Shown piece by piece: positions 53,383 to 62,373 of a DNA stretch of 64,000 nucleotides. The translations under genes and the position numbers were made by a program. Under the pieces are notes generated by a model that worked only from the letters and a program-made list of their open reading frames with translations, made no database searches and was not told where the DNA came from. Position 1 is the stretch's first letter, and the number at the start of each line of letters is the position of its first letter. Source of the stretch: DASSUC01 sp035650075 (GTDB lineage Bacteria > Actinomycetota > Actinomycetes > Mycobacteriales > Micromonosporaceae); the NCBI GenBank assembly GCA_035650075.1, contig DASRII010000319.1:7471-71470 (forward strand), in the 5' to 3' direction.

Positions 53383-55449
53383 GTGTCCCGACGAGCAAGC
53401 CGCCAGCCTCGCCACGGCCGGCCCCGGCGTGGACGAGTTCTCTTCACGATCTTGGTCACCGCCGGTCTCGTACTGGCCGGTTCAGCCACCGCCCTGTCCA
53501 GCCAATGGTGGGGCCGGCCCAGTCGTTCCCCGCTGTCTTCCCTCGAGGCCCAGCGGCTCGACGGCAACAACAACAACCGCTTCCACCCCGACTGGGGTCG
53601 CGCCGGCACCGCCTACACCCGGGTGGCGCCGGCCCGGTATGCCGATGGCCACAGCGCGATGGTCGACGGCCCCAACGTGCGGTTCATCAGCAACCGCGTG
53701 TTCAACGACACCAGCCAGAACATCTTCTCCGAGGGCCGGGTCACCCAGTGGGGTTTCGTGTGGGGCCAGTTCCTGGATCACACGTTCGGCCTGCGGAACG
53801 ACGCCGGTACGGCGGCGAACATCGCGTTCGACGCGAACGATCCGCTGGAGTCGTTCACGAACGACCTAGGCACGATCCCATTCGTCCGGTCGGCGGCCGC
53901 CCCCGGTACCGGGGTCACGAACGCCCGCGAGCAGATCAACACGATCAGCTCGTACATCGACGCGGGTGCCGTATACAGCGATAGCGACACCCGCCTCGAG
54001 TGGCTGCGCGCCGGCCCGCTCGACGGCAACCTCGGCAACAACCGGGCGGAGCTGCTGCTGCCGAACGGACTGCTGCCCAGCAAGGCCAGCCGCGGCGATC
54101 CGGCCAAGGCACCCACGATGGCCATCGACGGCCGGCTGCTCGCCGACCCGAACCAGGCGTTCGTCGCGGGCGACGTACGGGCCAACGAGAACATCGCGTT
54201 GACCGCTACGCACACGCTGTTCGCGCGGGAGCACAACCGCATCGTGTCCAAGCTGCCGCGGTGGTTGAGCGAGGAACAGAAGTTCCAGATCGCCCGGAGG
54301 ATCGTGATCGCGGAGCAGCAGTACATCACGTACACCGAGTTCCTGCCCGCGATGGGCGTGCGGCTGGCGTCCTACCGTGGCTACAACCCCCGGGTCAACG
54401 CGAGCCTGAGCAACGAGTTCGCGACCGTCGGGTACCGGGCGCACAGCCAGATCCACGGCGAGCTCGAGGTCGAGGCCGAGGCCGACCGGTACACCGCCGA
54501 GACGCTCGAGGCGCTCGAGGAGGCCGGGGTCGAGGTCGAGACCAGTGCGGACGGCGAGGACGTCGAGTTCGTCATCCCGCTGAACGTCGCGTTCTTCAAC
54601 CCGAGCCTGGTGCCGGCGCTGCAGCTCGGCCCCCTGCTGAAGGGGATCGGCAGCGAATCGGAGTACAACAACGACGAGCAGATCGACAACCAGCTGCGCA
54701 GCGTGCTGTTCCAGGTACCGGTGGCGGACAACCCCGAGTGCCTGGACGGGCCGGAGTTGGCAGACTGCTTCAACGGCGTCGTCGACCTCGGCGCGGTCGA
54801 CGTGGAGCGCGGCCGTGACCACGGGATGCCGAGCTACAACGACCTGCGCCGGGCGTACGGCCTGTCGCCCAAGCGGTCGTTCCGCGCGATCACCGGCGAG
54901 GCGAGCGAGGAGTTCCCAGCCGGCTACGACATCAACAACCCGGACCAACTCGAATTCACCGAGCTGTCCGACGTCGACGGCAACCCGATCGAGCTCGGCA
55001 GCGAGGAGGCGGACACGTCGGCCACTCGCGGGGTACGGACGACCCCGCTGGCCGCGCGGCTGAAGGCGATCTACGGAACCGTGGACAAGGTGGACGCGTT
55101 CGTCGGCATGGTGGCCGAGCGGCACGTCGAGGGAGCGGAGTTCGGCGAGCTGCAACTGGCCATCTGGCGCAAGCAGTTCCAGGACCTGCGCGACGGCGAC
55201 CGGTTCTTCTACCTCAACGACCCCGGGCTCAGCCTGATCCGGCGGACGCTCGGTATCGACTACCGACACTCGCTCGCCGAGATCATCGCGGCGAACACCG
55301 ACCTGCGGCTGTCCGACCTGTCGGAGAACGTGTTCATCGTGTCCGAGGAGCCGGCCGGCGGCGAGCAGCCGGAGGCCAACCAGTCCGGTGACTCGGATCC
55401 GGCCGCCACCCCGGCCCCGACCCCGTCGGTCCGGCGGCGCAGGAGGTAG
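53383..55449 (+). CDS. Secreted animal-type heme peroxidase (peroxinectin-like)
   Basis: 688 residues from GTG 53383. A basic N-terminus and hydrophobic segment (VLFTILVTAGLVLAGSATAL) act as signal. The animal heme peroxidase fold is supported by the distal His in VWGQFLDHTFGLR, the catalytic Arg region ENIALTATHTLFAREHNRI, the proximal His near VGYRAHSQIHGEL, and VERGRDHGMPSYNDLRRAYGL. The C-terminus is a Pro/Arg-rich tail. Bacterial members oxidise halides or phenolics using H2O2. It is preceded by its own promoter candidate and splits the purine locus. Confidence 0.92.
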   Translation: MSRRASRQPRHGRPRRGRVLFTILVTAGLVLAGSATALSSQWWGRPSRSPLSSLEAQRLDGNNNNRFHPDWGRAGTAYTRVAPARYADGHSAMVDGPNVRFISNRVFNDTSQNIFSEGRVTQWGFVWGQFLDHTFGLRNDAGTAANIAFDANDPLESFTNDLGTIPFVRSAAAPGTGVTNAREQINTISSYIDAGAVYSDSDTRLEWLRAGPLDGNLGNNRAELLLPNGLLPSKASRGDPAKAPTMAIDGRLLADPNQAFVAGDVRANENIALTATHTLFAREHNRIVSKLPRWLSEEQKFQIARRIVIAEQQYITYTEFLPAMGVRLASYRGYNPRVNASLSNEFATVGYRAHSQIHGELEVEAEADRYTAETLEALEEAGVEVETSADGEDVEFVIPLNVAFFNPSLVPALQLGPLLKGIGSESEYNNDEQIDNQLRSVLFQVPVADNPECLDGPELADCFNGVVDLGAVDVERGRDHGMPSYNDLRRAYGLSPKRSFRAITGEASEEFPAGYDINNPDQLEFTELSDVDGNPIELGSEEADTSATRGVRTTPLAARLKAIYGTVDKVDAFVGMVAERHVEGAEFGELQLAIWRKQFQDLRDGDRFFYLNDPGLSLIRRTLGIDYRHSLAEIIAANTDLRLSDLSENVFIVSEEPAGGEQPEANQSGDSDPAATPAPTPSVRRRRR

Positions 55450-55471
55450 TTCGCGCGATACTGTCACGAAC

Positions 55472-56974
55472 GTGACCGAGATCCTCACCGGCGAGGCCCG
55501 GGCGTTCGTGGTGGACCTGCAACAGCGGTTCGGCGCCCGGCGGGACGAGCTACTCGCCCGCCGGGCGGCGCGCCGAGCGGAGGTCGCGCGGACGGGCCGG
55601 CTCGACTTCCTGCCGGAGACCGCGGGCGTCCGCGCCGCCGAGTGGACGGTGGCGCCCGCACCCGCCGACCTGACCAACCGGCGCGTCGAGATCACCGGGC
55701 CGACCGAGCGCAAGATGGCCATCAACGCGCTGAACTCCGGGGCCAACGTCTGGCTCGCCGACCACGAGGACGCGAACACCCCGCATTGGTCCAATGTGGT
55801 CGGTGGACAACTGAACCTGTACGACGCCATCCGTGGCACGATTTCGTACGACGGACCGGATGGCCGGCACTACGCGCTGGGAGACGGTCCGCACCCGACG
55901 ATCGTCATGCGTCCCCGTGGCTGGCACCTGCCCGAGCGGCACATCATGGTCGACGGCCAGCCGGCGGCCGGGGCGCTCGTCGACTTCGGGCTCTACTTCT
56001 TCCACAACGCGCGGGAGCTGCTCGCCCGCGGCAGCGGCCCGTACTTCTACCTGCCGAAGATGGAGAGCCACCTCGAGGCGCGTCTCTGGAACGACGTGTT
56101 CGACCACGCCCAGGACGCCTTGGGCATCCCGCGCGGGAGCATCCGGGCGACCGTGCTCATCGAGACGATCCCGGCCGCGTTCGAGATGGACGAGATCCTG
56201 TACGAGCTGCGTACGCACGCCTCCGGGCTCAACGCCGGCCGCTGGGACTACCTGTTCAGCGTCATCAAGTACTTCCGCGACCAGGGGACCGCGTTCGTCC
56301 TCCCGGACCGCGGGTCGGTCACGATGACCGCGCCGTTCATGCGGGCGTACACCGAACTGCTCGTCGCCACCTGCCACCACCGCGGCGCGTTCGCGATGGG
56401 TGGGATGGCCGCGTTCATCCCCAGCCGCCGCGACCCCGAGGTGAACGCGGTAGCCCTGACGAAGGTACGGGAGGACAAGGAGCGGGAGGCGCGCGACGGC
56501 TTCGACGGCTCCTGGGTCGCCCACCCGGACCTCGTCGAGATCTGCCGCGAGGTGTTCGACAACGCGCTCGGCGAGCGTCCCAACCAGCTCGACCGCCACC
56601 GCGACGACGTATCGGTCACCGCCGCCCAGTTGCTCGACGTCGTCAGCACGCCGGGTGAGGTCACCGAGGCGGGGGTACGCAACAACGTGTCGGTCGCCCT
56701 GCAGTACCTCGCCGCGTGGCTGGGCGGCAACGGCGCGGTGGCCATCAACAACCTGATGGAGGACGCGGCCACCGCCGAGATCTCCCGGTCGCAGATCTGG
56801 CAGTGGGTCCACAATGGAGTGGTCGCCGAGTCCGAGGTGCGGCGCATCCTCGACGAGGAGGAGGCCGCGCTGGGATCCGGGTTCGAGGCCGCGCGGACGC
56901 TGTTCGAGCAGGTCGCGCTCGCCGACGACTTCGTGGACTTCCTCACGCTGCCGGCGTACGAGCTGATCGACTGA
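55472..56974 (+). CDS. aceB: Malate synthase A
   Basis: 500 residues from GTG 55472 (VTEILTGEARAF), normal for malate synthase A. Signatures: ITGPTERKMAINALNSGA, WLADHEDANTPHW with the catalytic Asp region, YLPKMESHLEARLWNDVF and SGLNAGRWDYLFSVIK. It condenses glyoxylate with acetyl-CoA to malate. Isocitrate lyase is not adjacent; instead allantoin-degradation genes follow, so it likely takes glyoxylate from purine breakdown. Its stop overlaps the next ATG (TGATG). Confidence 0.96.
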   Translation: MTEILTGEARAFVVDLQQRFGARRDELLARRAARRAEVARTGRLDFLPETAGVRAAEWTVAPAPADLTNRRVEITGPTERKMAINALNSGANVWLADHEDANTPHWSNVVGGQLNLYDAIRGTISYDGPDGRHYALGDGPHPTIVMRPRGWHLPERHIMVDGQPAAGALVDFGLYFFHNARELLARGSGPYFYLPKMESHLEARLWNDVFDHAQDALGIPRGSIRATVLIETIPAAFEMDEILYELRTHASGLNAGRWDYLFSVIKYFRDQGTAFVLPDRGSVTMTAPFMRAYTELLVATCHHRGAFAMGGMAAFIPSRRDPEVNAVALTKVREDKEREARDGFDGSWVAHPDLVEICREVFDNALGERPNQLDRHRDDVSVTAAQLLDVVSTPGEVTEAGVRNNVSVALQYLAAWLGGNGAVAINNLMEDAATAEISRSQIWQWVHNGVVAESEVRRILDEEEAALGSGFEAARTLFEQVALADDFVDFLTLPAYELID

Positions 56975-58128
56975 TGCTCCCCGCCGAGGTGTACGCCGAC
57001 CTCGACCGTCGACTCGCCGGGGTCGACGAGCTGCTGCGCCGGCGCTACCCCGGGGACGTGCCCGGCCGGCAGCCGGTGCACACGGTGTACGTGCCGGCCG
57101 ACCGGGTGCGCTCCGGGATCGTCGCGGATTGGGGCGCCGCTGCCCTGGCCGCGCTGGACGCTCATCCGCCGCTGCCGTTCGGTGCGGAACTGCGCGAGCG
57201 GGTGGTCGCGAAGCTGGCCGCCGAGCCGATCGAGGACCTGCGGATCGACTTCGAGGACGGGTACGGCGTGCGCTCCGACGCCGAGGAGGACGCGGCCGTC
57301 CGTTCGGTCGCCGCGGCTCTGCCGGACTGCTTCTCCGTTGGGATCCGAGTCAAGTGTCTGGAGGCCGCGACCCGGCGGCGGGCAGTCCGCACGCTCGACC
57401 TGTTCCTCGACTCCATCGAGTCGCTGCCCTCCGGCTTCGTCGTCACCTTGCCGAAGGTGAGCGACGCCGCCCAGGTGGCCGCCATGGCCGTCCTGTGTGG
57501 ACAGTTGGAGCAGGCACACGGCCTGCCGGACGGGTTACTGCGCTTCGAGCTGCAGATCGAGACGCCACCGGCCGTGCTGGCCGCCGACGGTACCGCGACC
57601 GTCGCGCGGATGATCCACGCCGCCGATGGCCGCTGCACCGGCCTGCACTACGGGACGTACGACTACAGCGCCGCCTGCGGCATCGCCGCCGGCCAGCAGA
57701 GCCTCGATCACCCAGTGGCCGACCACGCCAAGGCGGTCATGCAGGTGGCCGCGGCCGGTACCGGGGTGCGGCTGTCCGACGGCTCCACGAACATCGTGCC
57801 GGTCGGGGACACCGCGGCCGTCCACGCGGCCTGGCAGGTCCACGCGGCTCTCGTCCGCCGCTCGCTCGAGCGCGGGTTCTACCAGGGCTGGGACCTGCAC
57901 CCGGCCCAGCTGCCGACCCGGTTCGCGACGACGTACGGCTTCTACCGCTCCGGCTCGGCGGAGGCGGCCCGTCGCTTGGCTGCCTATCTCGATCGTCGCT
58001 CCAGCGGCATCCTCGACGAGCCGGCGACCGCCCGCGCACTGGCCCGGTTCCTCCTGCGCGGCCTGGACTGCGGCGCGTTGGACCCGACTGAGGTCGTCTT
58101 CGACCGCCCCCTCCTGGAGTCGCTGTGA
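56974..58128 (+). CDS. DUF6986-type aldolase-like protein
   Basis: 384 residues from ATG 56974, coupled to aceB. TIM-barrel of the HpcH/HpaI/citrate-lyase-beta type: LRIDFEDGYGVRSDAEED, VVTLPKVSDAAQVAAM, LRFELQIETPPAVLAADG and CTGLHYGTYDYSAACGI contain the Asp/Glu metal ligands and an Arg. It resembles malate-synthase-like and malyl-CoA lyase barrels without a CoA domain. The reaction is unknown; the context (malate synthase, allantoinase) suggests a C2 or ureido compound such as ureidoglycolate or glyoxylate. That is inference. Followed by a hairpin, then allB. Confidence 0.75.
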   Translation: MLPAEVYADLDRRLAGVDELLRRRYPGDVPGRQPVHTVYVPADRVRSGIVADWGAAALAALDAHPPLPFGAELRERVVAKLAAEPIEDLRIDFEDGYGVRSDAEEDAAVRSVAAALPDCFSVGIRVKCLEAATRRRAVRTLDLFLDSIESLPSGFVVTLPKVSDAAQVAAMAVLCGQLEQAHGLPDGLLRFELQIETPPAVLAADGTATVARMIHAADGRCTGLHYGTYDYSAACGIAAGQQSLDHPVADHAKAVMQVAAAGTGVRLSDGSTNIVPVGDTAAVHAAWQVHAALVRRSLERGFYQGWDLHPAQLPTRFATTYGFYRSGSAEAARRLAAYLDRRSSGILDEPATARALARFLLRGLDCGALDPTEVVFDRPLLESL

Positions 58129-58131
58129 CAC

Positions 58132-58190
58132 CGCTTTGCTCTGCGCACCGATGCGCAACTTTGTTTACTCCTGGTAGGCAGAGCAAAGCG
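58132..58190. repeat. 13-bp inverted repeat with structured loop upstream of allB
   Basis: CGCTTTGCTCTGC (58132-58144) pairs exactly with 58178-58190. The 33-nt loop holds a TGCGCA-CCGA-TGCGCA pair. It starts 3 bp after the aldolase-like gene stop; the probable allB Shine-Dalgarno GCGAGG (58188-58193) begins in its right arm, so folding could influence allB translation. It lacks the GATC foot of the other hairpins and looks like a separate dispersed repeat. Confidence 0.6.
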
Positions 58191-58198
58191 AGGCGAAC

Positions 58199-59497
58199 GT
58201 GACCTATGACCTGGTCGTTCGCAGCCGGCGCACCGTGCTGCCGGACGGAGAGCGGGCTGCTGCGGTATGCGTCCGCGACGGTCGGATCGCGGCGATCGAA
58301 CCCTACGGCGCCGCAACCGAAGGGGAGGACCTCGGGGATCTCGTCCTCCTGCCGGGGCTGGTCGACACGCATGTGCACGTCAACGAACCGGGGCGTACCG
58401 AGTGGGAGGTGTTCGCGACCGCCACGAGGGCGGCCGCGGCCGGTGGCATCACCACGATCGTCGACATGCCGCTGAACTCGGTGCCGCCGACCGTCGACGT
58501 CGCCGCGCTGCACACCAAACAGGCGGCGGCCACCGGACAGTCCTATGTGGATGTCGGGTTCTGGGGCGGCGCGGTCCCGGAGAACCGGGACGCGCTCCCC
58601 GAGCTGTACGACGAGGGCGTCTTCGGGTTCAAGTGCTTCCTCGTGCCGTCGGGGGTGGACGAGTTCGGCCACCTCGACGCTGCCGGCCTCGACCGGGCGC
58701 TGCGGGCGGTACCGGACGCGCTGTTCCTCGTCCACGCCGAGGACCCCGAACAGCTGCGGGAGGCGCCGCCGTCGGACCGGTACGACGACTTCCTCGCGTC
58801 CCGGCCGCCGGCAGCGGAGAACCGGGCGGTGTCCACAGTGGTCGAAGCGGCGCGGCGTACCGGTGCCCGGGTGCACGTGCTGCACCTGTCGTCGGCCGAG
58901 GCCATCCCGATCGTCACCGCCGCCCGGCGTGGCGGGGTCCGGATCACCGCCGAGACGTGCCCGCACTACCTCACGCTGGTGGCGGAGGAGGTGCCGGACA
59001 GCGCGACGGAGTACAAGTGTTGCCCGCCGATCCGCGAGCGAGCCAACCGGGAGGCGCTGTGGGCCGGGCTCGCGGCCGGCGCGCTCGACTGCGTGGTGTC
59101 CGACCACTCACCCTGCCCTCCGGCCCTCAAACGCGGGGACTTCGCGACCGCGTGGGGTGGCATCGCCTCCCTCCAGCTCGGTCTGCCGTTGGTCTGGAGC
59201 CAGGCGCACGAGCGCGGCTACGCGCTGCACGACGTGGTGCGTTGGATGGCCCAACGGCCCGCGGAGATCGCCGGTTTGCCGCGCAAGGGCCGGATCGCCG
59301 TGGGAGGCGACGCGGACCTCGTCGCGTTCGCGCCGGACGAGTCGTTCGAGGTCGACCCGGCCCGGCTGTACCACCGGCATCCGGTCACCCCGTACGCCGG
59401 CCGGACGCTGCGCGGCGTCGTGCACCGCACCTGGCTGCGCGGCGTACCGGTCGATGACCGTCCATTGGGGACACTGCTGCGCCGGGAGGAACGATGA
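58199..59497 (+). CDS. allB: Allantoinase
   Basis: 432 residues from GTG 58199. Cyclic amidohydrolase motifs: VDTHVHVNEPGRTEWE (HxH), GFKCFLVPSG (carbamylated Lys), LVHAEDPEQ, VHVLHLSSAEA, ITAETCPHYLTL and VSDHSPCPPALK (metal Asp). It opens allantoin to allantoate. It follows a hairpin and overlaps alc by 4 bp (ATGA), forming the second half of the urate pathway. Confidence 0.96.
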   Translation: MTYDLVVRSRRTVLPDGERAAAVCVRDGRIAAIEPYGAATEGEDLGDLVLLPGLVDTHVHVNEPGRTEWEVFATATRAAAAGGITTIVDMPLNSVPPTVDVAALHTKQAAATGQSYVDVGFWGGAVPENRDALPELYDEGVFGFKCFLVPSGVDEFGHLDAAGLDRALRAVPDALFLVHAEDPEQLREAPPSDRYDDFLASRPPAAENRAVSTVVEAARRTGARVHVLHLSSAEAIPIVTAARRGGVRITAETCPHYLTLVAEEVPDSATEYKCCPPIRERANREALWAGLAAGALDCVVSDHSPCPPALKRGDFATAWGGIASLQLGLPLVWSQAHERGYALHDVVRWMAQRPAEIAGLPRKGRIAVGGDADLVAFAPDESFEVDPARLYHRHPVTPYAGRTLRGVVHRTWLRGVPVDDRPLGTLLRREER

Positions 59498-60582
59498 ACG
59501 ACTTCACCGCGCTGCCGGACCTCGCGTCGCGAGCACTCGGCGGTGGCGTCGTGTACGCCAACGACGAGTTGTTCGCCGCGGCCGACAATCTCGTCACCGC
59601 GGAGCCGCCCGGGTTCACGCCGCGGACCTTCGGACCGAAGGGGCAGGTGTACGACGGCTGGGAGACCCGCCGCCGCCGGGAGCCGGGACACGACCACGCG
59701 ATCGTCCGGCTCGGCGCGCCGGGCGTGATACGCGGGGTCGTCATCGATACCGCCTTCTTCACCGGCAACTATCCGCCGTTCGCGTCGGTCGAGGCGTGTG
59801 GAGTCGAGGGCTACCCGGCACCCGAGGATCTGGCCGCTTCACCTGGGATCGACACTGTGGACTGGACGCCGATCGTGCCGAAGTCTGCGTTGACCGGCGA
59901 CACCCGCAACGCGTTCGCGGTCGACGTGGAGCAGCGGTTCACCCATGTACGGCTGTCCGTGTACCCGGATGGAGGGGTGGCCCGGCTGCGGGTGCATGGT
60001 GAAGCGGTACCCGATCCGCGGTTTCTCGGCCAGGGCCCGGTGGATCTCGCGGCGGCCGAACTCGGCGGCCTGGTGGTCGCGTGCAGCGACAAGTTCTACG
60101 GCGCACCGGGCAACCTGCTGCTGCCCGGCCTCGCGCGGGTGATGGGCGAGGGGTGGGAGACCCGGCGGCGGCGGGACAGCGGCAACGACTGGGTCGTGGT
60201 GCGCCTGGCCGCGCCGGGTGTGGTGCGGCTGGCCGAGTTGGACACGACGCACTTCAAGGGCAACGCCCCGGGTGCGGCGGCGCTGCGGGCGACCAACGGC
60301 GACCCCGCCGGGGAGGACTGGGTCGATCTGCTGCCGCGCACGCCGCTGCGACCCGACACCCGGCACCGGTTCCGCATCGGATCGGACGCGACCGTGACGC
60401 ACGTGCGGCTCGATGTCTACCCCGACGGCGGGATGGCGCGGCTGCGGCTCTACGGCGAGCCGGTCGGTAACGATCTGGCTCGGCGGTGGTTCGCGCTGCT
60501 GCCGCCGGCGCAGGCCCGGGCGGTCGCCGACGACGGCACGAAACCAGGATTAGCCGAGCTCGGTATCGCCCTACCGTCGTAG
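59494..60582 (+). CDS. alc: Allantoicase
   Basis: 362 residues made of two tandem allantoicase repeats. Each has WETRRRRE/D-type and DNAxVRLGxPGV-type blocks (GWETRRRREPGHDHAIVRLG and GWETRRRRDSGNDWVVVRLA), plus VRLSVYPDGG and VRLDVYPDGG. The enzyme splits allantoate to ureidoglycolate and urea. No ureidoglycolate lyase or urease is in the window, although the aldolase-like protein upstream is a conceivable alternative. Confidence 0.96.
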   Translation: MNDFTALPDLASRALGGGVVYANDELFAAADNLVTAEPPGFTPRTFGPKGQVYDGWETRRRREPGHDHAIVRLGAPGVIRGVVIDTAFFTGNYPPFASVEACGVEGYPAPEDLAASPGIDTVDWTPIVPKSALTGDTRNAFAVDVEQRFTHVRLSVYPDGGVARLRVHGEAVPDPRFLGQGPVDLAAAELGGLVVACSDKFYGAPGNLLLPGLARVMGEGWETRRRRDSGNDWVVVRLAAPGVVRLAELDTTHFKGNAPGAAALRATNGDPAGEDWVDLLPRTPLRPDTRHRFRIGSDATVTHVRLDVYPDGGMARLRLYGEPVGNDLARRWFALLPPAQARAVADDGTKPGLAELGIALPS

Positions 60583-60584
60583 CC

Positions 60585-60674
60585 ATGAACACCGCCAGCG
60601 AGCAAGGTCTGCTGCTCACCGTCGTCGCGATGGTCCTGTTCGGCGTGGTAGCCATCCTCCTGATGGCCACCTAG
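60585..60674 (+). CDS. Tiny single-pass membrane peptide (29 aa)
   Basis: ATG 60585, 2 bp after the alc stop, encodes 29 residues: a polar start MNTASEQG then an unbroken hydrophobic helix (LLLTVVAMVLFGVVAILLM). Codons are G/C-ending like true genes. It could be a subunit or regulator of a membrane protein, but no Shine-Dalgarno is visible and homology cannot be judged. Confidence 0.42.
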   Translation: MNTASEQGLLLTVVAMVLFGVVAILLMAT

Positions 60675-60683
60675 TACGAATGG

Positions 60684-60712
60684 TTGACCTTCGATCGGTC
60701 GGGAGTTACGTT
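60684..60712 (+). promoter_or_regulatory. Sigma-70-like promoter of the ABC transporter operon
   Basis: TTGACC (60684-60689), 17-nt spacer, TACGTT (60707-60712). This is close to the housekeeping consensus of actinobacteria. The predicted start near 60719 lies about 20 nt before the ATG at 60741, and the element sits where the apparent N-terminal extension of the frame would be, supporting the later start. Confidence 0.55.
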
Positions 60713-60740
60713 CGGGTCCTCCAGGGATCGGAGGACAACG

Positions 60741-62360
60741 ATGCGTTCCCACCCCTTCATACGCTGCGCTGCCGTCCTCGTCACGCTCGGTACGGCGGTA
60801 GCGGCCTGCAGCGCGATCGAAGCGCCAAGCCCGTCGACGAACCCGGGCGCCGACAACCGGCCCATCCGGGCCGGCGGTGAACTCCGGGTCGCGCTCGCCA
60901 ATGAACCCGACAAGCTCGACCCCACCCTCGCCCGCACCCTCGTCGGCCGGACGGTGTTCAACGCCATCTGCGAGAAGCTGTACGACGTCGACGAAAAGCT
61001 CAACATCGTGCCTCAGTTGGCGGCCGAGCTGCCGACGTTCAGCGAGGACAACACCGTGGCGACGTTCAAGATCCGGACCGGGTTGAAGTTCGCCGACGGT
61101 ACCGTCATGGACGCCACCGCGGTCAAGACCTCCCTCGACCGGCATCGCACGCTGACCGGCTCCGCCCGCACCAGCGAACTGTCCAGTGTGGACGGTGTCG
61201 ACGTGGTGGACCCGCAGACCGTCCGGCTTCGGCTCAAGGTACCGTTCGCGCCCCTGGCCGCCGTGCTCGCCGACCGCGCCGGCATGATCATGTCGCCGGC
61301 GGCGCTTACCGCGCAGGGCGACAAGTTCGACACCAACCCGGTCTGCATCGGGCCGTTCAAGTTCAGCACCCGCGTGGCGCAGGACCGGATCGAGGTCGTC
61401 AAGGACCCGAACTACTACAACGCCGCCAACGTCAAGCTGGACAAGGTGATCTACAAGATCATCGCGGACGCCACGACGCGGTTCAACAACCTGCGCTCAG
61501 GTGACGTCGAGGTGCTCGACACGGTCGCGGCGACCGATGTGGACGCGCTGAAGGCCGACACCAACCTGCGGCTCTTCGAGTCGGACTCGCTCGGATACCA
61601 GGGCATCACCGTCAACCTCGGCAACGTCAACGGAGTGGGCAAGCCACCGGCGCGCCTCGCCTCGCCGTACGCCGGACCGCTGGCTACCGACGCTCGGGTA
61701 CGCCGGGCTCTGGAGATGAGCATCGACCGGGAAGCCATCAACCGGGTGGTGTTCCGTGGCAAGTTCGCCCCCGCGTGCAGCCCGATCAGCCCGGCGAGTC
61801 CACTGTCGTCGGACGCGGCGCAGGCGTGCTCGAAGCACGACCCGGCCGCGGCGAAGGAGTTGCTGACCCAGGCGGGCGTGTCCACGCCGGTGAAGATCGG
61901 CATGGTCATCGGCAACACGCCACAACAGCGGCTGCTCGGCGAGGCCATTCAGGCGCAGGCGCGTGAGGGTGGCTTCGAGATCCAGCTACAACCGATGGAG
62001 TTCTCCGCGTCGCTCGACGCCACGGACGCCGGCAAGTTCCAGCTGTTCCAGATCGGCTGGTCCGGCCGGGTGGACCCGGACGGGAACATCGCCAACTTCC
62101 TGCAGACCAACGGATCGCAGAACATCTCCGGCTTCAGCAACCCGCAGATGGATCAGCTCATCGACCAGGGTCGCGCCACCGCGGACATCGCCGCGCGGCG
62201 CGGTCTCTACGGCCAGCTCGTCACCAAGCTGCACGAGGAGGTACCGCTGATCTACCTGTACCGGCAGAAGAACTTCACCGGCGTTTCGGCGAAGGTCGCG
62301 GGGGTGGCCGTGTACGGCGACGGGATCCTGAGGTTCGGCGCAGCGGGGTTTGCCGCATAG
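60741..62360 (+). CDS. ABC transporter substrate-binding lipoprotein (family 5)
   Basis: 539 residues from ATG 60741 with GGAGG 7 nt upstream. A signal peptide ends in lipobox VAAC (near residue 23). The SBP_bac_5 pattern follows: GGELRVALANEPDKLDPTL, LAAELPTFSEDNTVATFKIR, KFADGTVMDATAVKTSLDRH, and DARVRRALEMSIDREAINRVV. Family members bind peptides, nickel-chelates or other solutes. The position beside allB-alc raises the possibility of a purine-related ligand, but sequence does not show it. First gene of the importer operon. Confidence 0.93.
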   Translation: MRSHPFIRCAAVLVTLGTAVAACSAIEAPSPSTNPGADNRPIRAGGELRVALANEPDKLDPTLARTLVGRTVFNAICEKLYDVDEKLNIVPQLAAELPTFSEDNTVATFKIRTGLKFADGTVMDATAVKTSLDRHRTLTGSARTSELSSVDGVDVVDPQTVRLRLKVPFAPLAAVLADRAGMIMSPAALTAQGDKFDTNPVCIGPFKFSTRVAQDRIEVVKDPNYYNAANVKLDKVIYKIIADATTRFNNLRSGDVEVLDTVAATDVDALKADTNLRLFESDSLGYQGITVNLGNVNGVGKPPARLASPYAGPLATDARVRRALEMSIDREAINRVVFRGKFAPACSPISPASPLSSDAAQACSKHDPAAAKELLTQAGVSTPVKIGMVIGNTPQQRLLGEAIQAQAREGGFEIQLQPMEFSASLDATDAGKFQLFQIGWSGRVDPDGNIANFLQTNGSQNISGFSNPQMDQLIDQGRATADIAARRGLYGQLVTKLHEEVPLIYLYRQKNFTGVSAKVAGVAVYGDGILRFGAAGFAA

Positions 62361-62373
62361 AAAGGAGGTCGGC

